This document shows positions 1-8,827 of a stretch of 64,000 nt of DNA, piece by piece; within the stretch, counting starts at the first letter, position 1, and every line of letters begins with the position of its first letter. A program made the translations under genes and the position numbers. The notes under the pieces were generated by a model. It was given only the letters and a program-made list of their open reading frames with translations. It did not search any database and was not told where the DNA came from. The stretch comes from Sunxiuqinia indica (lineage in GTDB: Bacteria > Bacteroidota > Bacteroidia > Bacteroidales > Prolixibacteraceae), in assembly GCF_009847015.1 (NCBI RefSeq), contig NZ_WVEM01000003.1, forward strand, positions 248,001-312,000, in the 5' to 3' direction.

Positions 1-2
1 AT

Positions 3-512
3 TTTGAACCGGGTGAATCGGGGAACTTAGTGCTGGAATTTTGGATTACTCCTTTTGACTATGCCGGGAATGATCCATCCAGGGCAGTGAAGTCAATCCT
101 CAATGAAAATAAATTGGTCAATCTGTGTTGGGCAGTAATAGACTATGATGACGTAAACAAGGAAAGTAACAATGGCTTTTGGAATTTGTCGAAAGAACAC
201 ACCATGTATGGCAATGCTTCCTATGCTTTGCCTTTCAAATTGATGCCTATAGAGGAGTCGTTTAAAGAGCCTGTTGAAGCCAGTTGGGATTTTCAAGTGA
301 TTGATATGGATCGAAGGTTGGTCGCTTTTCAAGACGAGTCAGAGGGTGACATCCAATCCTGGAAATGGGATTTCGGTGACGGAAAAACTTCGACCGAACA
401 AAACCCTGTTCACCAGTATGAAGAAGCCGGTAAATATGTTGTCGTACTTTGGATCGAAGGTCCGCAAGGAAAATCCCGTTTGGCAAAAGTTTGGGATGTG
501 GTCGTAAAATAA
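3..512 (+). CDS. C-terminal part of a PKD-domain extracellular protein (partial)
   Basis: The reading frame is open from the window edge, so the true start lies upstream and the GTG at position 30 is not a start. The first 85 or so residues look like the end of a beta-sandwich carbohydrate-binding module (CBM9-like; weak, judged from the WNLS and YGNAS stretch). The last 80 residues are a PKD domain with the signature WDFGDG followed by NPVHQYEEAGKY. PKD domains are extracellular beta-sandwich spacers in surface glycan-binding proteins and secreted hydrolases of Bacteroidota. The protein ends right after this domain, with no type IX sorting tail visible. Catalytic function cannot be told from this fragment. 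Confidence 0.75.
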   Translation, partial: FEPGESGNLVLEFWITPFDYAGNDPSRAVKSILNENKLVNLCWAVIDYDDVNKESNNGFWNLSKEHTMYGNASYALPFKLMPIEESFKEPVEASWDFQVIDMDRRLVAFQDESEGDIQSWKWDFGDGKTSTEQNPVHQYEEAGKYVVVLWIEGPQGKSRLAKVWDVVVK

Positions 513-561
513 TGGGGAAGGAAATCGTTTTTCAAAGTTGCCGATAAGCAAACCGAAAACT

Positions 562-1659
562 TTAGATATCTACCAAATCATTCTTCAGGGCGTAAATGAT
601 AACCTCCACAATATTTTTTGCGCCTGTTTTTTCCATGAGGTTTGCACGATGTTTTTCAACTGTTCGATCCGAAATGTTTAGTTGATCGGCAATCATTTTA
701 ATGGGAAGACCTTTGCACGAAAGTGTAAGAACTTCCTGTTCCCGTTTTGAAAAAATATTTTTACCAACCAATACGTCTGATTGATCTTGGTGATATTTCA
801 ATTGCGATGGTGTAAAGGCTTTGTGAAGCTTATGGGCAAGATCTCCCGAAATCGTAATTTTTTCTTCTTCCAGAATATTAACTAGTTTTTTATATTCTAC
901 AGGAGGAGCTGTTGATTCAGTTTTGTGTTCGAGAGGGGATAGTAACCCAATCAGCAAAGTGAACCCACTATATTTTTGGCTGGGGGTTACATGCAACCTA
1001 AATTTCTCGGTGTCGCCATCAGCGTTTTTTATTTTTATGTCTTCCTGAAAATTATCACTCAACCCATTTATACACTTTAAAATCGGACCTTCAATCTTGT
1101 TATATTGCTTTGGCGTTAAGAGATCTTCGAATGTAGTATCTTTAATCTCAGCGTCCGACAAACCTGTAACTTCCAGAAAAGCTTTGTTTGTTTCATAAAT
1201 CGTTTCTCCATCAAAAACAAAGACACCGTATGGCGAAAGATTGAGTAAAGCTTTGTAATTATTTTTTCCAATATTTACCAGCTTTTCATATTTATCGAGC
1301 CTGACTTTAATCGATTTCAGTAAATCTTCGTTCTCAAAAGGTTTGACAATATAGTCATCAACTCCTAACTCAAGCCCCATCCGAATATCGTTTAATTCCG
1401 ATCTTCCGGTAATGAAGATGAAAGGTATCCTACTGGTCAGTATGCTGTCTTTAAGAATGTTGAAAACCTGATATCCGTCTATTGGTTTCATGTTTATATC
1501 ACACAAAATCAAATCAGGGCAATATTCATAAGCTTTTTGAATACCTTCCGCTCCGGAGCTAGCAATATCAGCTTGATAATTATTCAGCATCAATACATTT
1601 CTCAATGTCTTGCCCAATGCTAAATCATCTTCAATAATCAATATCTTTTTATCACTCAT
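562..1659 (-). CDS. Response regulator: receiver + PAS + LuxR-type HTH
   Basis: A 365-residue cytoplasmic transcription factor of a two-component system. Residues 1-125 are a receiver domain with acidic pocket EDD, phospho-acceptor D54 in ILCDINM, and the conserved Lys in YIVKPF. A PAS-like domain follows (about 130-245), and a LuxR/FixJ helix-turn-helix ends the protein (about 300-365, FSKREQEVLTLSCKG and the ISDRTVEKHRANL recognition helix). The start overlaps the end of the upstream kinase gene by 8 bp, so the pair is surely co-transcribed and a cognate pair. A PAS domain between receiver and output could let a small ligand modulate DNA binding. Target genes are unknown. Confidence 0.9.
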   Translation of the reverse strand: MSDKKILIIEDDLALGKTLRNVLMLNNYQADIASSGAEGIQKAYEYCPDLILCDINMKPIDGYQVFNILKDSILTSRIPFIFITGRSELNDIRMGLELGVDDYIVKPFENEDLLKSIKVRLDKYEKLVNIGKNNYKALLNLSPYGVFVFDGETIYETNKAFLEVTGLSDAEIKDTTFEDLLTPKQYNKIEGPILKCINGLSDNFQEDIKIKNADGDTEKFRLHVTPSQKYSGFTLLIGLLSPLEHKTESTAPPVEYKKLVNILEEEKITISGDLAHKLHKAFTPSQLKYHQDQSDVLVGKNIFSKREQEVLTLSCKGLPIKMIADQLNISDRTVEKHRANLMEKTGAKNIVEVIIYALKNDLVDI

Positions 1660-2341
1660 TTACCGGTACTTTTATTTCTACTTTTGTTCCTTTTGAGAGG
1701 GAACTTTTAATCTCAGTTGTTCCATTCAGGCGTTCAATCGCTTTTTGTGCGATGGGTAATCCCAGACCAATGCCGCTAATCATCTTCACTTCTTCACAAC
1801 GATAAAACGGGAGGAAAATAGATTCGAGCTTGTCCTCTGGAATTCCGACGCCACTATCTTCAATCGTTACATTTACAAATTCGTCATCAGTAAAAATAGT
1901 AAGTATGACATCTTTTGCTGAGAATTTATAGGCATTATCTAATAATTGTGTGACAGCCATGATAAGCAAATGTTCGTCGGAGTTGAATGTGGTATGGGGC
2001 GAATGTGCATTAATTTTTATTCTGTCGGATTTATAAAATAATGCCGATTTATTGTTGGTTATTTTCTCGATGAACTCATCAGTTTTTATAATAGAAACGT
2101 TTTTTTTGACTTCGTTTTTATTCGCCAGATTGATAAAATGAATACCTTCCAAAAATCCGGTAACCGATCTCAGGGCTTCTTCACATAGCATAAAGGATTC
2201 ACTACGCATCTCTTCATCCATTAGCAAATGCTTATTCTTTAGTAGTTGCAGGTTGGAGCTAAGGATCGTGATAGGGGTTCTCAATTCATGAGAGAGTGAG
2301 CTTATTATCTGTCCAATATTTTGAGGAGATGAATAGTCCAT
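1652..2341 (-). CDS. Soluble histidine kinase without sensor domain
   Basis: A 229-residue protein made only of the HisKA dimerisation/phosphotransfer domain and the HATPase_c domain. H18 in SLSHELRTP is the phospho-accepting histidine. The N box is QLLDNAYKFS, G1 is DSGVGIP, and G2 is GIGLGLPIA. There is no transmembrane helix or N-terminal sensory domain, so the input must come from a partner protein, or the gene has lost its sensor half. The 369 bp upstream contain no ORF that would supply one. It overlaps the downstream response regulator by 8 bp and is its likely phosphodonor. Confidence 0.88.
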   Translation of the reverse strand: MDYSSPQNIGQIISSLSHELRTPITILSSNLQLLKNKHLLMDEEMRSESFMLCEEALRSVTGFLEGIHFINLANKNEVKKNVSIIKTDEFIEKITNNKSALFYKSDRIKINAHSPHTTFNSDEHLLIMAVTQLLDNAYKFSAKDVILTIFTDDEFVNVTIEDSGVGIPEDKLESIFLPFYRCEEVKMISGIGLGLPIAQKAIERLNGTTEIKSSLSKGTKVEIKVPVNE

Positions 2342-2710
2342 GCTTGCTGAGTATCGATAAAATGAGAATTAGAAACCAAAATACAAGTTAGAACATTTGA
2401 TTTATATTCTTACCATAATTCTTTTATAAAAATAGACAATAATTTTCAATAGCGATATTTATCAAGATCATTATTCACTGAATCGTGTTATTGATATCCG
2501 AAATTGGGTGCCCGAGCTATTGCAACAAAAAACTTTAAATTATGTTTTTAAGATTTAGCTGTTTGTTCTATTTGATCTTAATGAACACAAATCCAGCAGT
2601 ATCTGCGTATTTTAAATTCCTTTAGCGACCACCTATACTTTAATAATTCTATAAATTATCAAATTGTTATCTTGTTTGATTTAAAGGGGGTTTATTGTCG
2701 CTTGTAGTGT
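2342..2710. other. Gene-free stretch
   Basis: About 370 bp of AT-rich DNA between the histidine kinase start and the end of the YkgJ gene. I see no ORF, tRNA or strong hairpin. It should hold the promoter of the kinase/regulator pair, but no convincing TAnnTTTG box with a partner element is visible. Confidence 0.5.
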
Positions 2711-3214
2711 TTACAGATCAAGCTTTATTAATTCGTTGGTAATTGCATAAACGATAGGACAAATTTCACAATTTTTCCGGGTGAGGTTCAAAATTTGATA
2801 AAAGCGTTTGCGGTCGGTGTGCGGATATTCGCGACAGGCACGCGGTCGGTTGTTGTAAACACAGCAGTAGTTGTCGTGCATCAAAAAAGGACAAGGGCTT
2901 TGCTGAAAGACGTAATCCTGATCTTCATCAAGATACAGGTGTTGTTCGATGAAGTCAGCAGCTTTCATTTTTTGACTTTTAGCCAAGCGGTCAACATCTT
3001 TGTCTGTTACAATAGGGCTGATGCTTGAGCAGCAATTTGCACAGTCTAAACAATCGAATTTGTTAAAGGCTTCTTCGTGAAGCGCATGGACAACCGTGTC
3101 CAGATTTTTCGGCTTCTTCTTTTTCAATTTTTGAAATAAGGCCGAAAACTCTTGTTTGCGATTCGCAGTCATTTGTTTTAGCTCTTCCGGCTTGTAATAG
3201 CAGATCGACTCCAT
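2711..3214 (-). CDS. YkgJ-family cysteine cluster protein
   Basis: A 167-residue soluble protein of the YkgJ/CxxCxxCC family (zinc- or iron-chelating). Cysteines C55, C58, C61 and C62 form the N-terminal motif. Further conserved cysteines follow in SPCPFL, YCCVY, RACREYP and NCEICP. The family is thought to bind a metal or an Fe-S cluster; its biochemical role is unsettled. The gene follows the symporter gene by 64 bp on the same strand. A -7-like box TACTTTTG (minus strand, 3242-3249) lies close upstream, so it may have its own promoter. Confidence 0.85.
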   Translation of the reverse strand: MESICYYKPEELKQMTANRKQEFSALFQKLKKKKPKNLDTVVHALHEEAFNKFDCLDCANCCSSISPIVTDKDVDRLAKSQKMKAADFIEQHLYLDEDQDYVFQQSPCPFLMHDNYCCVYNNRPRACREYPHTDRKRFYQILNLTRKNCEICPIVYAITNELIKLDL

Positions 3215-3278
3215 CGGTTATCCCTTTGCTGGTTTGAAAAGCAAAAGTAGGTATAATTTTGCCCTTTAAAGACCGTGT

Positions 3279-4706
3279 CTAAATTGAAACTTGCGGAGTC
3301 TTTTTTGTAAAAGAAAGCAAAACAAAAACAGCTAAAGAGCTTGCGATGCCAAAAATGATAGGATCCAGGCCAAAAGGAAGATCAAGATTAAGAATAATCA
3401 AAGTTAATGATGTACATCCACCTACAATCATCGACCAGAAGGCAGCTAGCGGATTATTATTCGTTTTTATTAGTGCTGCTATTACCGGAATAAATAGCCC
3501 GGAAACCATGAATGTGTATGAGTGAAGCATAAGATCGAGTACATTGGGCATTTTAAAGGCTAGCAGCAGAGCGATTGCTCCAATTGCAAAGGTTAATAGT
3601 TGCGATATGCGCAATCCCGAAGGGTGATTGTGTCCTTTAATGATGTCGGTTAGTACATTTCCTGAAGCGGCCATAAGGCAACTGTCGGCAGTGGACATAA
3701 TTGCTGAAAAGTAAGCTGAAAGAACGATGCCGGTTAGCCCTACGGGCAGCACTGTTTTTAATAGCACCGGCAATCCCATTTCCGAATCAATCTCACTTCC
3801 AATAGGAAAGCCCGAAACTGCGAGCATCCCATTTTCATAGGCGACCTTGGCCAGTAGGCCTAACAGTACACCCGTGAACGCCATTAAAGGGTATTCGAAT
3901 AGTCCGGCAATAAACCAGGCTCGCTGGGCTGATTTTGGAGTGCGCGATGCATAAATCCGCTGATATAACGTCATTCCGATAAACCAGATAGGAATAACGG
4001 TAATCATCCAGTTTAAGAATTGCTGCCAGCTAATGTTGGTAAAACTCAGGTATGAGGCAGGCAGGGTTTCCCGAATAGCGTCGAAGCCTCCTACGGCGAA
4101 GTAACAGAGTGGTAATGCCACAAAGATTAATCCTCCCATCAATATAATCCATTGGATCGTATCGGTGTAAATGACGGCTTTAAGTCCACCGAGCACAGTG
4201 TAAAACACAGCTATTACTCCCATGACAAGCAGTGCCGTGGTGAATGAGAGTGATGGAAATGTTGCAGCCGCTAATTTTGCTCCGGCTAAAATTTGGGAAC
4301 TGGTAAAGCCGAGGTATCCGATGGCTGAAATGATGCCCGCAATTAAAGCAACTTGCTTGCTGTAGCTGTTTTCCAAAAACTGAGGAAACGACAACAGGTT
4401 CTGGCGTTGCGACAGCCGGTGAACTTTTGGAACCAGAACAACTGCGGTTAGCCAAGCTCCAATAAGTCCGCTAAATAGCAGCCAGCTACCCGATACTCCC
4501 ATGACAAATCCCAGCCCTCCCAATCCAATGGAGAAGCCTCCGCCAACGTCGGTTGCAACAACCGAAAGGCCGATGTGCAGGCTGCTCATTCGTCGGCCAC
4601 CAACAAAATAATCGTCAGTGTCTTTGTTTTTGCGCAGGAAAAAAAATCCAACGCCAAGCATAAAAATGAGGTAGACCGTGAAAATAGTCAGATCAATCCA
4701 ATGCAT
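3279..4706 (-). CDS. Sodium:solute symporter (SSS family)
   Basis: A 475-residue integral membrane protein with about 13 hydrophobic segments. The N-terminus (residues 1-60) shows the SSS hallmark FFLRKNKDTDDYFVGGRRM, followed by the glycine-rich VVATDVGGGFSIGLGG segment and, later, the FSAIMSTADSCLMAASGN motif of the sodium-binding helix. SSS proteins couple sodium entry to uptake of sugars, amino acids, betaine or pantothenate; the substrate cannot be read from sequence. It is the last gene of a tight operon starting with ablA and overlaps the preceding small gene by one base (TAATG). Its position suggests uptake of a compatible solute or of lysine (inference). Confidence 0.9.
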   Translation of the reverse strand: MHWIDLTIFTVYLIFMLGVGFFFLRKNKDTDDYFVGGRRMSSLHIGLSVVATDVGGGFSIGLGGLGFVMGVSGSWLLFSGLIGAWLTAVVLVPKVHRLSQRQNLLSFPQFLENSYSKQVALIAGIISAIGYLGFTSSQILAGAKLAAATFPSLSFTTALLVMGVIAVFYTVLGGLKAVIYTDTIQWIILMGGLIFVALPLCYFAVGGFDAIRETLPASYLSFTNISWQQFLNWMITVIPIWFIGMTLYQRIYASRTPKSAQRAWFIAGLFEYPLMAFTGVLLGLLAKVAYENGMLAVSGFPIGSEIDSEMGLPVLLKTVLPVGLTGIVLSAYFSAIMSTADSCLMAASGNVLTDIIKGHNHPSGLRISQLLTFAIGAIALLLAFKMPNVLDLMLHSYTFMVSGLFIPVIAALIKTNNNPLAAFWSMIVGGCTSLTLIILNLDLPFGLDPIIFGIASSLAVFVLLSFTKKTPQVSI

Positions 4707-4927
4707 TATTTTAAATCAATTTTCAGGGTGTAATAGGGGGGCTGCTCGGTATTGCTAACCCAGTTTTTATCCAATAGCGAGTTTAGATATTCATGACCAC
4801 GCTGATAACTCAATCTAAGTTTCATAACGATATCTCCCATCATGAATTTGTCGTGCTCGCTAAGTAATTTAATAATTTCTCTTTCTGTGTTGTCTTTAAT
4901 TTTTTCTAATTCAATTTCTTTTCTCAT
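4706..4927 (-). CDS. Small winged-helix-like protein of the abl operon
   Basis: A 73-residue protein of unknown function. The pattern REIIKLLSEHDKFMMGDIVMKLRLSYQRGHEYLNSLL fits three helices, and a final strand pair (NWVSNTEQPPYYTLKI) fits a wing, as in a minimal winged helix-turn-helix DNA-binding protein. It lies 3 bp after the cysteine-rich gene and overlaps the symporter start by one base, so it is translationally coupled to both. It could be a small regulator of the osmolyte operon. The fold call rests only on the helix/strand pattern. Confidence 0.6.
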   Translation of the reverse strand: MRKEIELEKIKDNTEREIIKLLSEHDKFMMGDIVMKLRLSYQRGHEYLNSLLDKNWVSNTEQPPYYTLKIDLK

Positions 4928-4930
4928 TAT

Positions 4931-5146
4931 CTATTTCTGTTTATAAGGGGTTGCTGTTTTTGGAATCTCTTGTCCGGTTTCTGCTAATTTAAACCGCTCA
5001 CAATTTTTCCATCCTTTTTGTCCTCGGTTGCAAAATACGTTTTTGATCAGGAAAGGAATGACGTCCTTAACGATCAACTCCTCCTGAAAAACAGGACATT
5101 CTTTTGCATAGGGGCACAGATGTCCTAAATGTCTTTGATTAACCAT
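4931..5146 (-). CDS. Small cysteine-rich protein of the abl operon
   Basis: A 71-residue protein with no family I can name. Its cysteines occur as CPYAKECPVFQ near the N-terminus and CNRGQKGWKNCERF in the middle, spacing that suits a zinc or Fe-S site. It starts 2 bp after the ablB stop codon and ends 3 bp before the winged-helix gene, which argues for a real co-translated gene. It could be a metal-binding partner of the lysine aminomutase/acetyltransferase pair, but nothing in the sequence proves that. Confidence 0.6.
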   Translation of the reverse strand: MVNQRHLGHLCPYAKECPVFQEELIVKDVIPFLIKNVFCNRGQKGWKNCERFKLAETGQEIPKTATPYKQK

Positions 5147-5148
5147 AG

Positions 5149-5976
5149 CTAAAGTGTTTTGTAATAAACGTTCATGCTTTCGATTTGCCCGGAAATGTTG
5201 GTGTTGTTTTTTAGTACTCCAGAAAAATGATACCCATGGTTAATGAAAGTTTTGTTCATTCCCGGCGAATTTAATCGGGCAATTGTATAGGCAGTTTTAT
5301 AGTTTAGTTCTTGCAACTTTGCTTCCATTTTTTCTAGTAAAAAGTAGGCCAGCTTATGTCCCCGATATTCCGGTAATACTGCGAAGTCGGTCATTTCTGC
5401 ATTCTTGTTTTTCGGATCGACTTCGGCTGAGGAAATACCTACCAATTTGCCCTTATCCCAAACACCAAAATAAATCACTGAACCATCATTCATGGTTTCC
5501 TTGATGTATTCAGGATTGGTAACAGGGAAGGGGTAGGTAGCAAAAACCTGCTTGAATATCTCCGACATTTCTGCTGCGTCCTCCATCGTTGCCATATCTA
5601 AGGTGAACTGTTTGTTCAGTGCTACGCCATTAATGCTTGCATCGGCTGCCAACAAATCAATTAAAGTTGAAAGTGAAGCTTCCGGCGTAGCATCGCGTTC
5701 ATCGCTTAAAAATTTCGACATGAAAAATACATCCTCTTCGCCTTTGTAAAACGCAGGAATAAAAGCTTCCTGCCTATATCCATCGATCAGGAAAACAGGT
5801 TGTGCGGCAGCGGGCACTTTGGCAATTATTTTCGTGTACCCATTGGTGGCCGCTAAGCTATTTAATAGTTGTGTTATGTTTTGCCTATCCTTATCGCTGT
5901 ATTTCAGTAGGAAAATACGGTTGTTAAATTTTCCATGATGTACAACTGAGTGGCCAATTTTTTCAATACGATCCAT
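5149..5976 (-). CDS. ablB: Putative beta-lysine N6-acetyltransferase
   Basis: A GNAT enzyme of about 275 residues that acetylates the epsilon amino group of beta-lysine, giving the compatible solute N-epsilon-acetyl-beta-lysine. The C-terminal GNAT core shows AEMTDFAVLPEYRGHKLAYFLLEKME (acetyl-CoA loop YRGHKLA). The closing block YTIARLNSPGMNKTFINHGY followed by GQIESMNVYYK is typical of AblB. I start it at MDRIEKIG: the ATG lies one base after the ablA stop and is preceded by AGAAGAG. An alternative ATG at 6004-6006 would add ten residues and overlap ablA by 29 bp. The location next to ablA makes the assignment strong. Confidence 0.88.
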   Translation of the reverse strand: MDRIEKIGHSVVHHGKFNNRIFLLKYSDKDRQNITQLLNSLAATNGYTKIIAKVPAAAQPVFLIDGYRQEAFIPAFYKGEEDVFFMSKFLSDERDATPEASLSTLIDLLAADASINGVALNKQFTLDMATMEDAAEMSEIFKQVFATYPFPVTNPEYIKETMNDGSVIYFGVWDKGKLVGISSAEVDPKNKNAEMTDFAVLPEYRGHKLAYFLLEKMEAKLQELNYKTAYTIARLNSPGMNKTFINHGYHFSGVLKNNTNISGQIESMNVYYKTL

Positions 5977-5977
5977 T

Positions 5978-7288
5978 TTATTCTTCTCTTCTGTTATATC
6001 GTTCATTATCTTCAGGGATTAATGAAATTGACGTATCTGAATCCGATAATAGTTTTTCGATTCCCAATGATTTCATCTCATCGCTTTCCTGAAGGTTTAG
6101 TTCCAAATTACAGTTTTCGCAGTCGCGATCACAAAATTTATTCTCGTAATGATCTGGTTCTTTGTAAGTGGTAATAACTCCTTCGTAGTTTCGAAGTACT
6201 ACTTTGTCGGTCGACCACGAAATGATATAGTTTGGCATAACCGGAATTTTGCCACCTCCTCCAGGAGCATCAATGACATATGTCGGAACTGAGAATCCAC
6301 TGGTATGTCCAATCAAACTTTCCATGATTTCGATACCTTTTCCAACTGGGGTGCGGAAATGCGACAACCCTTCAGATAAATCACATTGGTACAAATAATA
6401 GGGGCGTACCCTGTTTTGCACAAGTTTGTGAACCAGGTGTTTCATAATCCGCGGACAATCATTAACATTTGCCAGCAATACAGTTTGATTACCAACAGGA
6501 AATCCTCCGTCAGCAAGTTTCCTGACTGCTTCTTTGGCCGAGCTTGTCATTTCACGCGGATGGTTGAAATGAGTATTGATCCATAGTGGCTGATATTTTT
6601 TCAAAATATTAATCAAGTTATCCGTGATTCTGTACGGAAGAACAACTGGCATTCTAGTTCCTATACGAACAACCTCAACATGTGGAATAGCTGATAGTTC
6701 ACTCAAAAGCCAGTCAATTTTACTATCGGGAAGCATAAGTGGATCACCACCAGACAGTAATACGTCGCGAACTTGTGGTGTTTTTTTGATATATTCAATT
6801 CCTTTTTGTAGCTGTTCTTTTGAAGGAACAAAGTCGACGTCACCCACCTTGCGTTTTCGGGTACAGTGCCTGCAATACATTGCACAAACATTACTTACGT
6901 GAAATAATACTCGGTCTGGATAGCGGTGTGTAATTCCTACTTCAGGACTGTCTCTATCTTCTGACAACGGGTCTGCAAGGTCTGTATTTAGAACATTGAG
7001 TTCGTTAACATTTGCGAATGATTGGATGAATACAGGATCATTCTTGTAGTTCTCTTTCGAGATTAACGATGCGTAGTAAGGGGTGATGGATAGCGGAAAT
7101 TTATCCAGTGTTCTTTCAAGTTTTCCTTTTTCTTCTTCACTGAAATCGATTCCGGTCAATTTTTCGAATTGTTCAATCGTACTGATTGAATGCTTCAGTT
7201 GCCACTTCCAGTCTTTCCAGTTCGAAATGGTAGATTGGTTGTTAATCTTGGATGCAATTGCTTGCTGAATGCCATTAAAGATCTCCAT
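5978..7288 (-). CDS. ablA: Lysine 2,3-aminomutase (radical SAM)
   Basis: A 436-residue radical SAM, PLP-dependent enzyme converting L-lysine to L-beta-lysine. The 4Fe-4S/SAM motif CAMYCRHC is at C135, C139 and C142. [14 protein letters not shown] and [14 protein letters not shown] are family blocks, and [20 protein letters not shown] contains the PLP lysine region. The C-terminal FCDRDCENC supplies the structural zinc cysteines. Family length is about 415-440 residues. With ablB one base downstream, the job is osmolyte synthesis rather than lysine fermentation; the kamD/kamE fermentation genes are absent. It is first in a five-gene operon with a good promoter just upstream. Confidence 0.93.
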   Translation of the reverse strand: MEIFNGIQQAIASKINNQSTISNWKDWKWQLKHSISTIEQFEKLTGIDFSEEEKGKLERTLDKFPLSITPYYASLISKENYKNDPVFIQSFANVNELNVLNTDLADPLSEDRDSPEVGITHRYPDRVLFHVSNVCAMYCRHCTRKRKVGDVDFVPSKEQLQKGIEYIKKTPQVRDVLLSGGDPLMLPDSKIDWLLSELSAIPHVEVVRIGTRMPVVLPYRITDNLINILKKYQPLWINTHFNHPREMTSSAKEAVRKLADGGFPVGNQTVLLANVNDCPRIMKHLVHKLVQNRVRPYYLYQCDLSEGLSHFRTPVGKGIEIMESLIGHTSGFSVPTYVIDAPGGGGKIPVMPNYIISWSTDKVVLRNYEGVITTYKEPDHYENKFCDRDCENCNLELNLQESDEMKSLGIEKLLSDSDTSISLIPEDNERYNRREE

Positions 7289-7315
7289 AATAAAGTCTGT
7301 TTGTTTCTATGCGAA

Positions 7316-7347
7316 CAAAAATACGACATTTAGGCTTCGTTGGCAAA
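7316..7347 (-). promoter_or_regulatory. Promoter of the abl operon
   Basis: On the minus strand TTTG (7344-7347) and TATTTTTG (7316-7323) are separated by exactly 20 bp, matching the Bacteroidota sigma-ABfr pattern TTTG/TAnnTTTG. Transcription would begin near 7309, leaving a leader of about 20 nt before the ablA ATG. Confidence 0.7.
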
Positions 7348-7486
7348 ATATGTAACTATCTTCATTTGTCTAATTGATAGGCTATTCATGTGTACCGCGC
7401 TGAAATGCAGTCTTATAAACTCCTTATTTAGAATGATGCTAAAGAGAGGCGGCTTAACAATCAGTTAAAGTTATGAATGTATATTT

Positions 7487-7498
7487 TATACGCGTATA
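7487..7498. promoter_or_regulatory. 12-bp perfect palindrome, possible operator
   Basis: TATACGCGTATA is a perfect 12-bp palindrome between the marR stop and the ablA promoter. It could be an operator, for example for the neighbouring MarR protein. It is too short to be sure, and it lies about 140 bp upstream of the ablA -33 element. Confidence 0.3.
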
Positions 7499-7522
7499 GG
7501 TTGTGTTGTGTGGAAACGAAGA

Positions 7523-8017
7523 TTAGTTTTTTTCCGGTTTGTTTGGGTTAATTGGTTCTTCAATCGTGATCATTGGTGAAGCTTCAACGTTCTCAATGTC
7601 AAGAAGACTGACCAATGTCTGCAGGTTGTCTTGTATCTGTTGTAGTTCGATGTTGGGCAATGTGGTTAGTTTCGATGTTAGGCGGTCGTGCATTAGTGGC
7701 GGAATTCTTTTTAATAGATCAGCGCCTTTTGAAGATAAAGCGATATTAACAACCCTTCGGTCTCCTTGTTTTGGAAGACGAACTAGATAGCTTTTGCTTT
7801 CAAGACGATCAATAATTCCACTTGTTGTGCTGGAGTTTAAATTCAGGAACTTGCGAATTTCACCTTGCGTTGATTGGTAGTTTTTTGAGGCATGCAAGTA
7901 ACTAAGACATAGTATCTGAGGAATACTGACGCCATATTCTTTTTGGATCTTTTTCGATTCCAGATTGATTGACCGTACAATTTTACGGATGGTGATTAAA
8001 ATTTCTGTAGGATCCAT
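7523..8017 (-). CDS. MarR-family transcriptional regulator
   Basis: A 164-residue winged-helix repressor of the MarR family. The N-terminal dimer helices (IRKIVRSINLESKKIQKEYG) are followed by the HTH (STQGEIRKFLNLNSSTTSGIIDRLESKSYLVR) and the beta wing with RLPKQGDRRVVNIALSSKG. A Pro-rich acidic tail follows residue 145. The open frame extends to a TTG at 8101, but ATG 8015-8017 (MDPTEIL) starts where the MarR fold begins. It is 23 bp downstream of pncA's end if the longer frame is used and 107 bp with this start, and it precedes the abl operon on the same strand. MarR proteins (EctR) control osmolyte genes in some halophiles, so control of ablA is an attractive guess only. Confidence 0.85.
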   Translation of the reverse strand: MDPTEILITIRKIVRSINLESKKIQKEYGVSIPQILCLSYLHASKNYQSTQGEIRKFLNLNSSTTSGIIDRLESKSYLVRLPKQGDRRVVNIALSSKGADLLKRIPPLMHDRLTSKLTTLPNIELQQIQDNLQTLVSLLDIENVEASPMITIEEPINPNKPEKN

Positions 8018-8124
8018 TTTTTTTGTTTCAACAGGAAGCAAAAATAAGCCAGTTTCACATCTTTTCAAAGGAAAAAATATATTCTCCTTACTTTTAAGCA
8101 ACTGGGTTGGTGATCTTCTTGATA

Positions 8125-8658
8125 TTATGCAAGCTCAACAAGTGTTGCTCCCTGATTTTTCATTTCTTCCCAGGCTCTGTCTTCATCACCCGGTTGTGCA
8201 TGTACGCCTGCAACTGCGTTCTTTATTACTACGGTTTTGTATCCAAGCTTTAACGCATCCAAAACAGTTGTTTTTACACAATATTCAGTTGTTAAACCAC
8301 AAATAAATAATTCACTAACCTGATTTTTTTTAAGGTAATTATCTAAGTTTAGGTTGGTTGCTTCAAAGGCGGAATAGCCATCATCACTATCCTTGGTTCC
8401 TTTTTGTACAACTTGTTCGATATTTGATTGATCCAGTTGTGCCGGAAAATCGGCTCCTTTGGTTTCTGCGACACAATGCACTGGCCATTTATCAAAATGA
8501 ACGGTGTCCTTGGGGTGCCAATCTCTTGATGCGATCACCAATGAAAACTGGTTCATCAACTGATTAATGACAGGTATGATTTGATTTCCTTGTGGCGCCG
8601 GCAGTGCTCCTCCCGGAAGAAAGTCATTTTGAAGATCAACGATTAGTAGTGCTTTCAT
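8125..8658 (-). CDS. pncA: Nicotinamidase
   Basis: A 177-residue cytoplasmic isochorismatase-fold hydrolase converting nicotinamide to nicotinate for NAD salvage. D8 (LIVDLQNDF) and nucleophile C127 (CGLTTEYCVKTT) with a lysine near 86-89 form the catalytic triad. D46, H48, H54 and H61 (DWHPKDTVHF and WPVHC) fit the metal site. Length is close to the usual 180-215 residues. It follows pncB on the same strand, so both steps from nicotinamide to nicotinate mononucleotide are together. The 169 bp between them hold no clear gene. Confidence 0.93.
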   Translation of the reverse strand: MKALLIVDLQNDFLPGGALPAPQGNQIIPVINQLMNQFSLVIASRDWHPKDTVHFDKWPVHCVAETKGADFPAQLDQSNIEQVVQKGTKDSDDGYSAFEATNLNLDNYLKKNQVSELFICGLTTEYCVKTTVLDALKLGYKTVVIKNAVAGVHAQPGDEDRAWEEMKNQGATLVELA

Positions 8659-8827
8659 CTGTTCTGCAATTTTAATATATCAATATTATTTAGCTTGTTT
8701 AGCCGTTTGCTTAACAAGTATTCAATAAAATCTTCAAGCTCATTTATATGTAACTCGAATATCGTGATTTTCCTCTGTGGAAAGACTTTTCCATGCTTGT
8801 TTCATATTGCTGTATTTTATTGATATT

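Noticed and set aside
8664-8810. Short ORFs between pncB and pncA on the minus strand (MKQAWKSLSTEENHD and an overlapping ELEDFIEYLLSKRLN frame)
   Set aside because: The first is only 21 codons and the second has no start codon. Could be a frameshifted relic, but nothing supports it.
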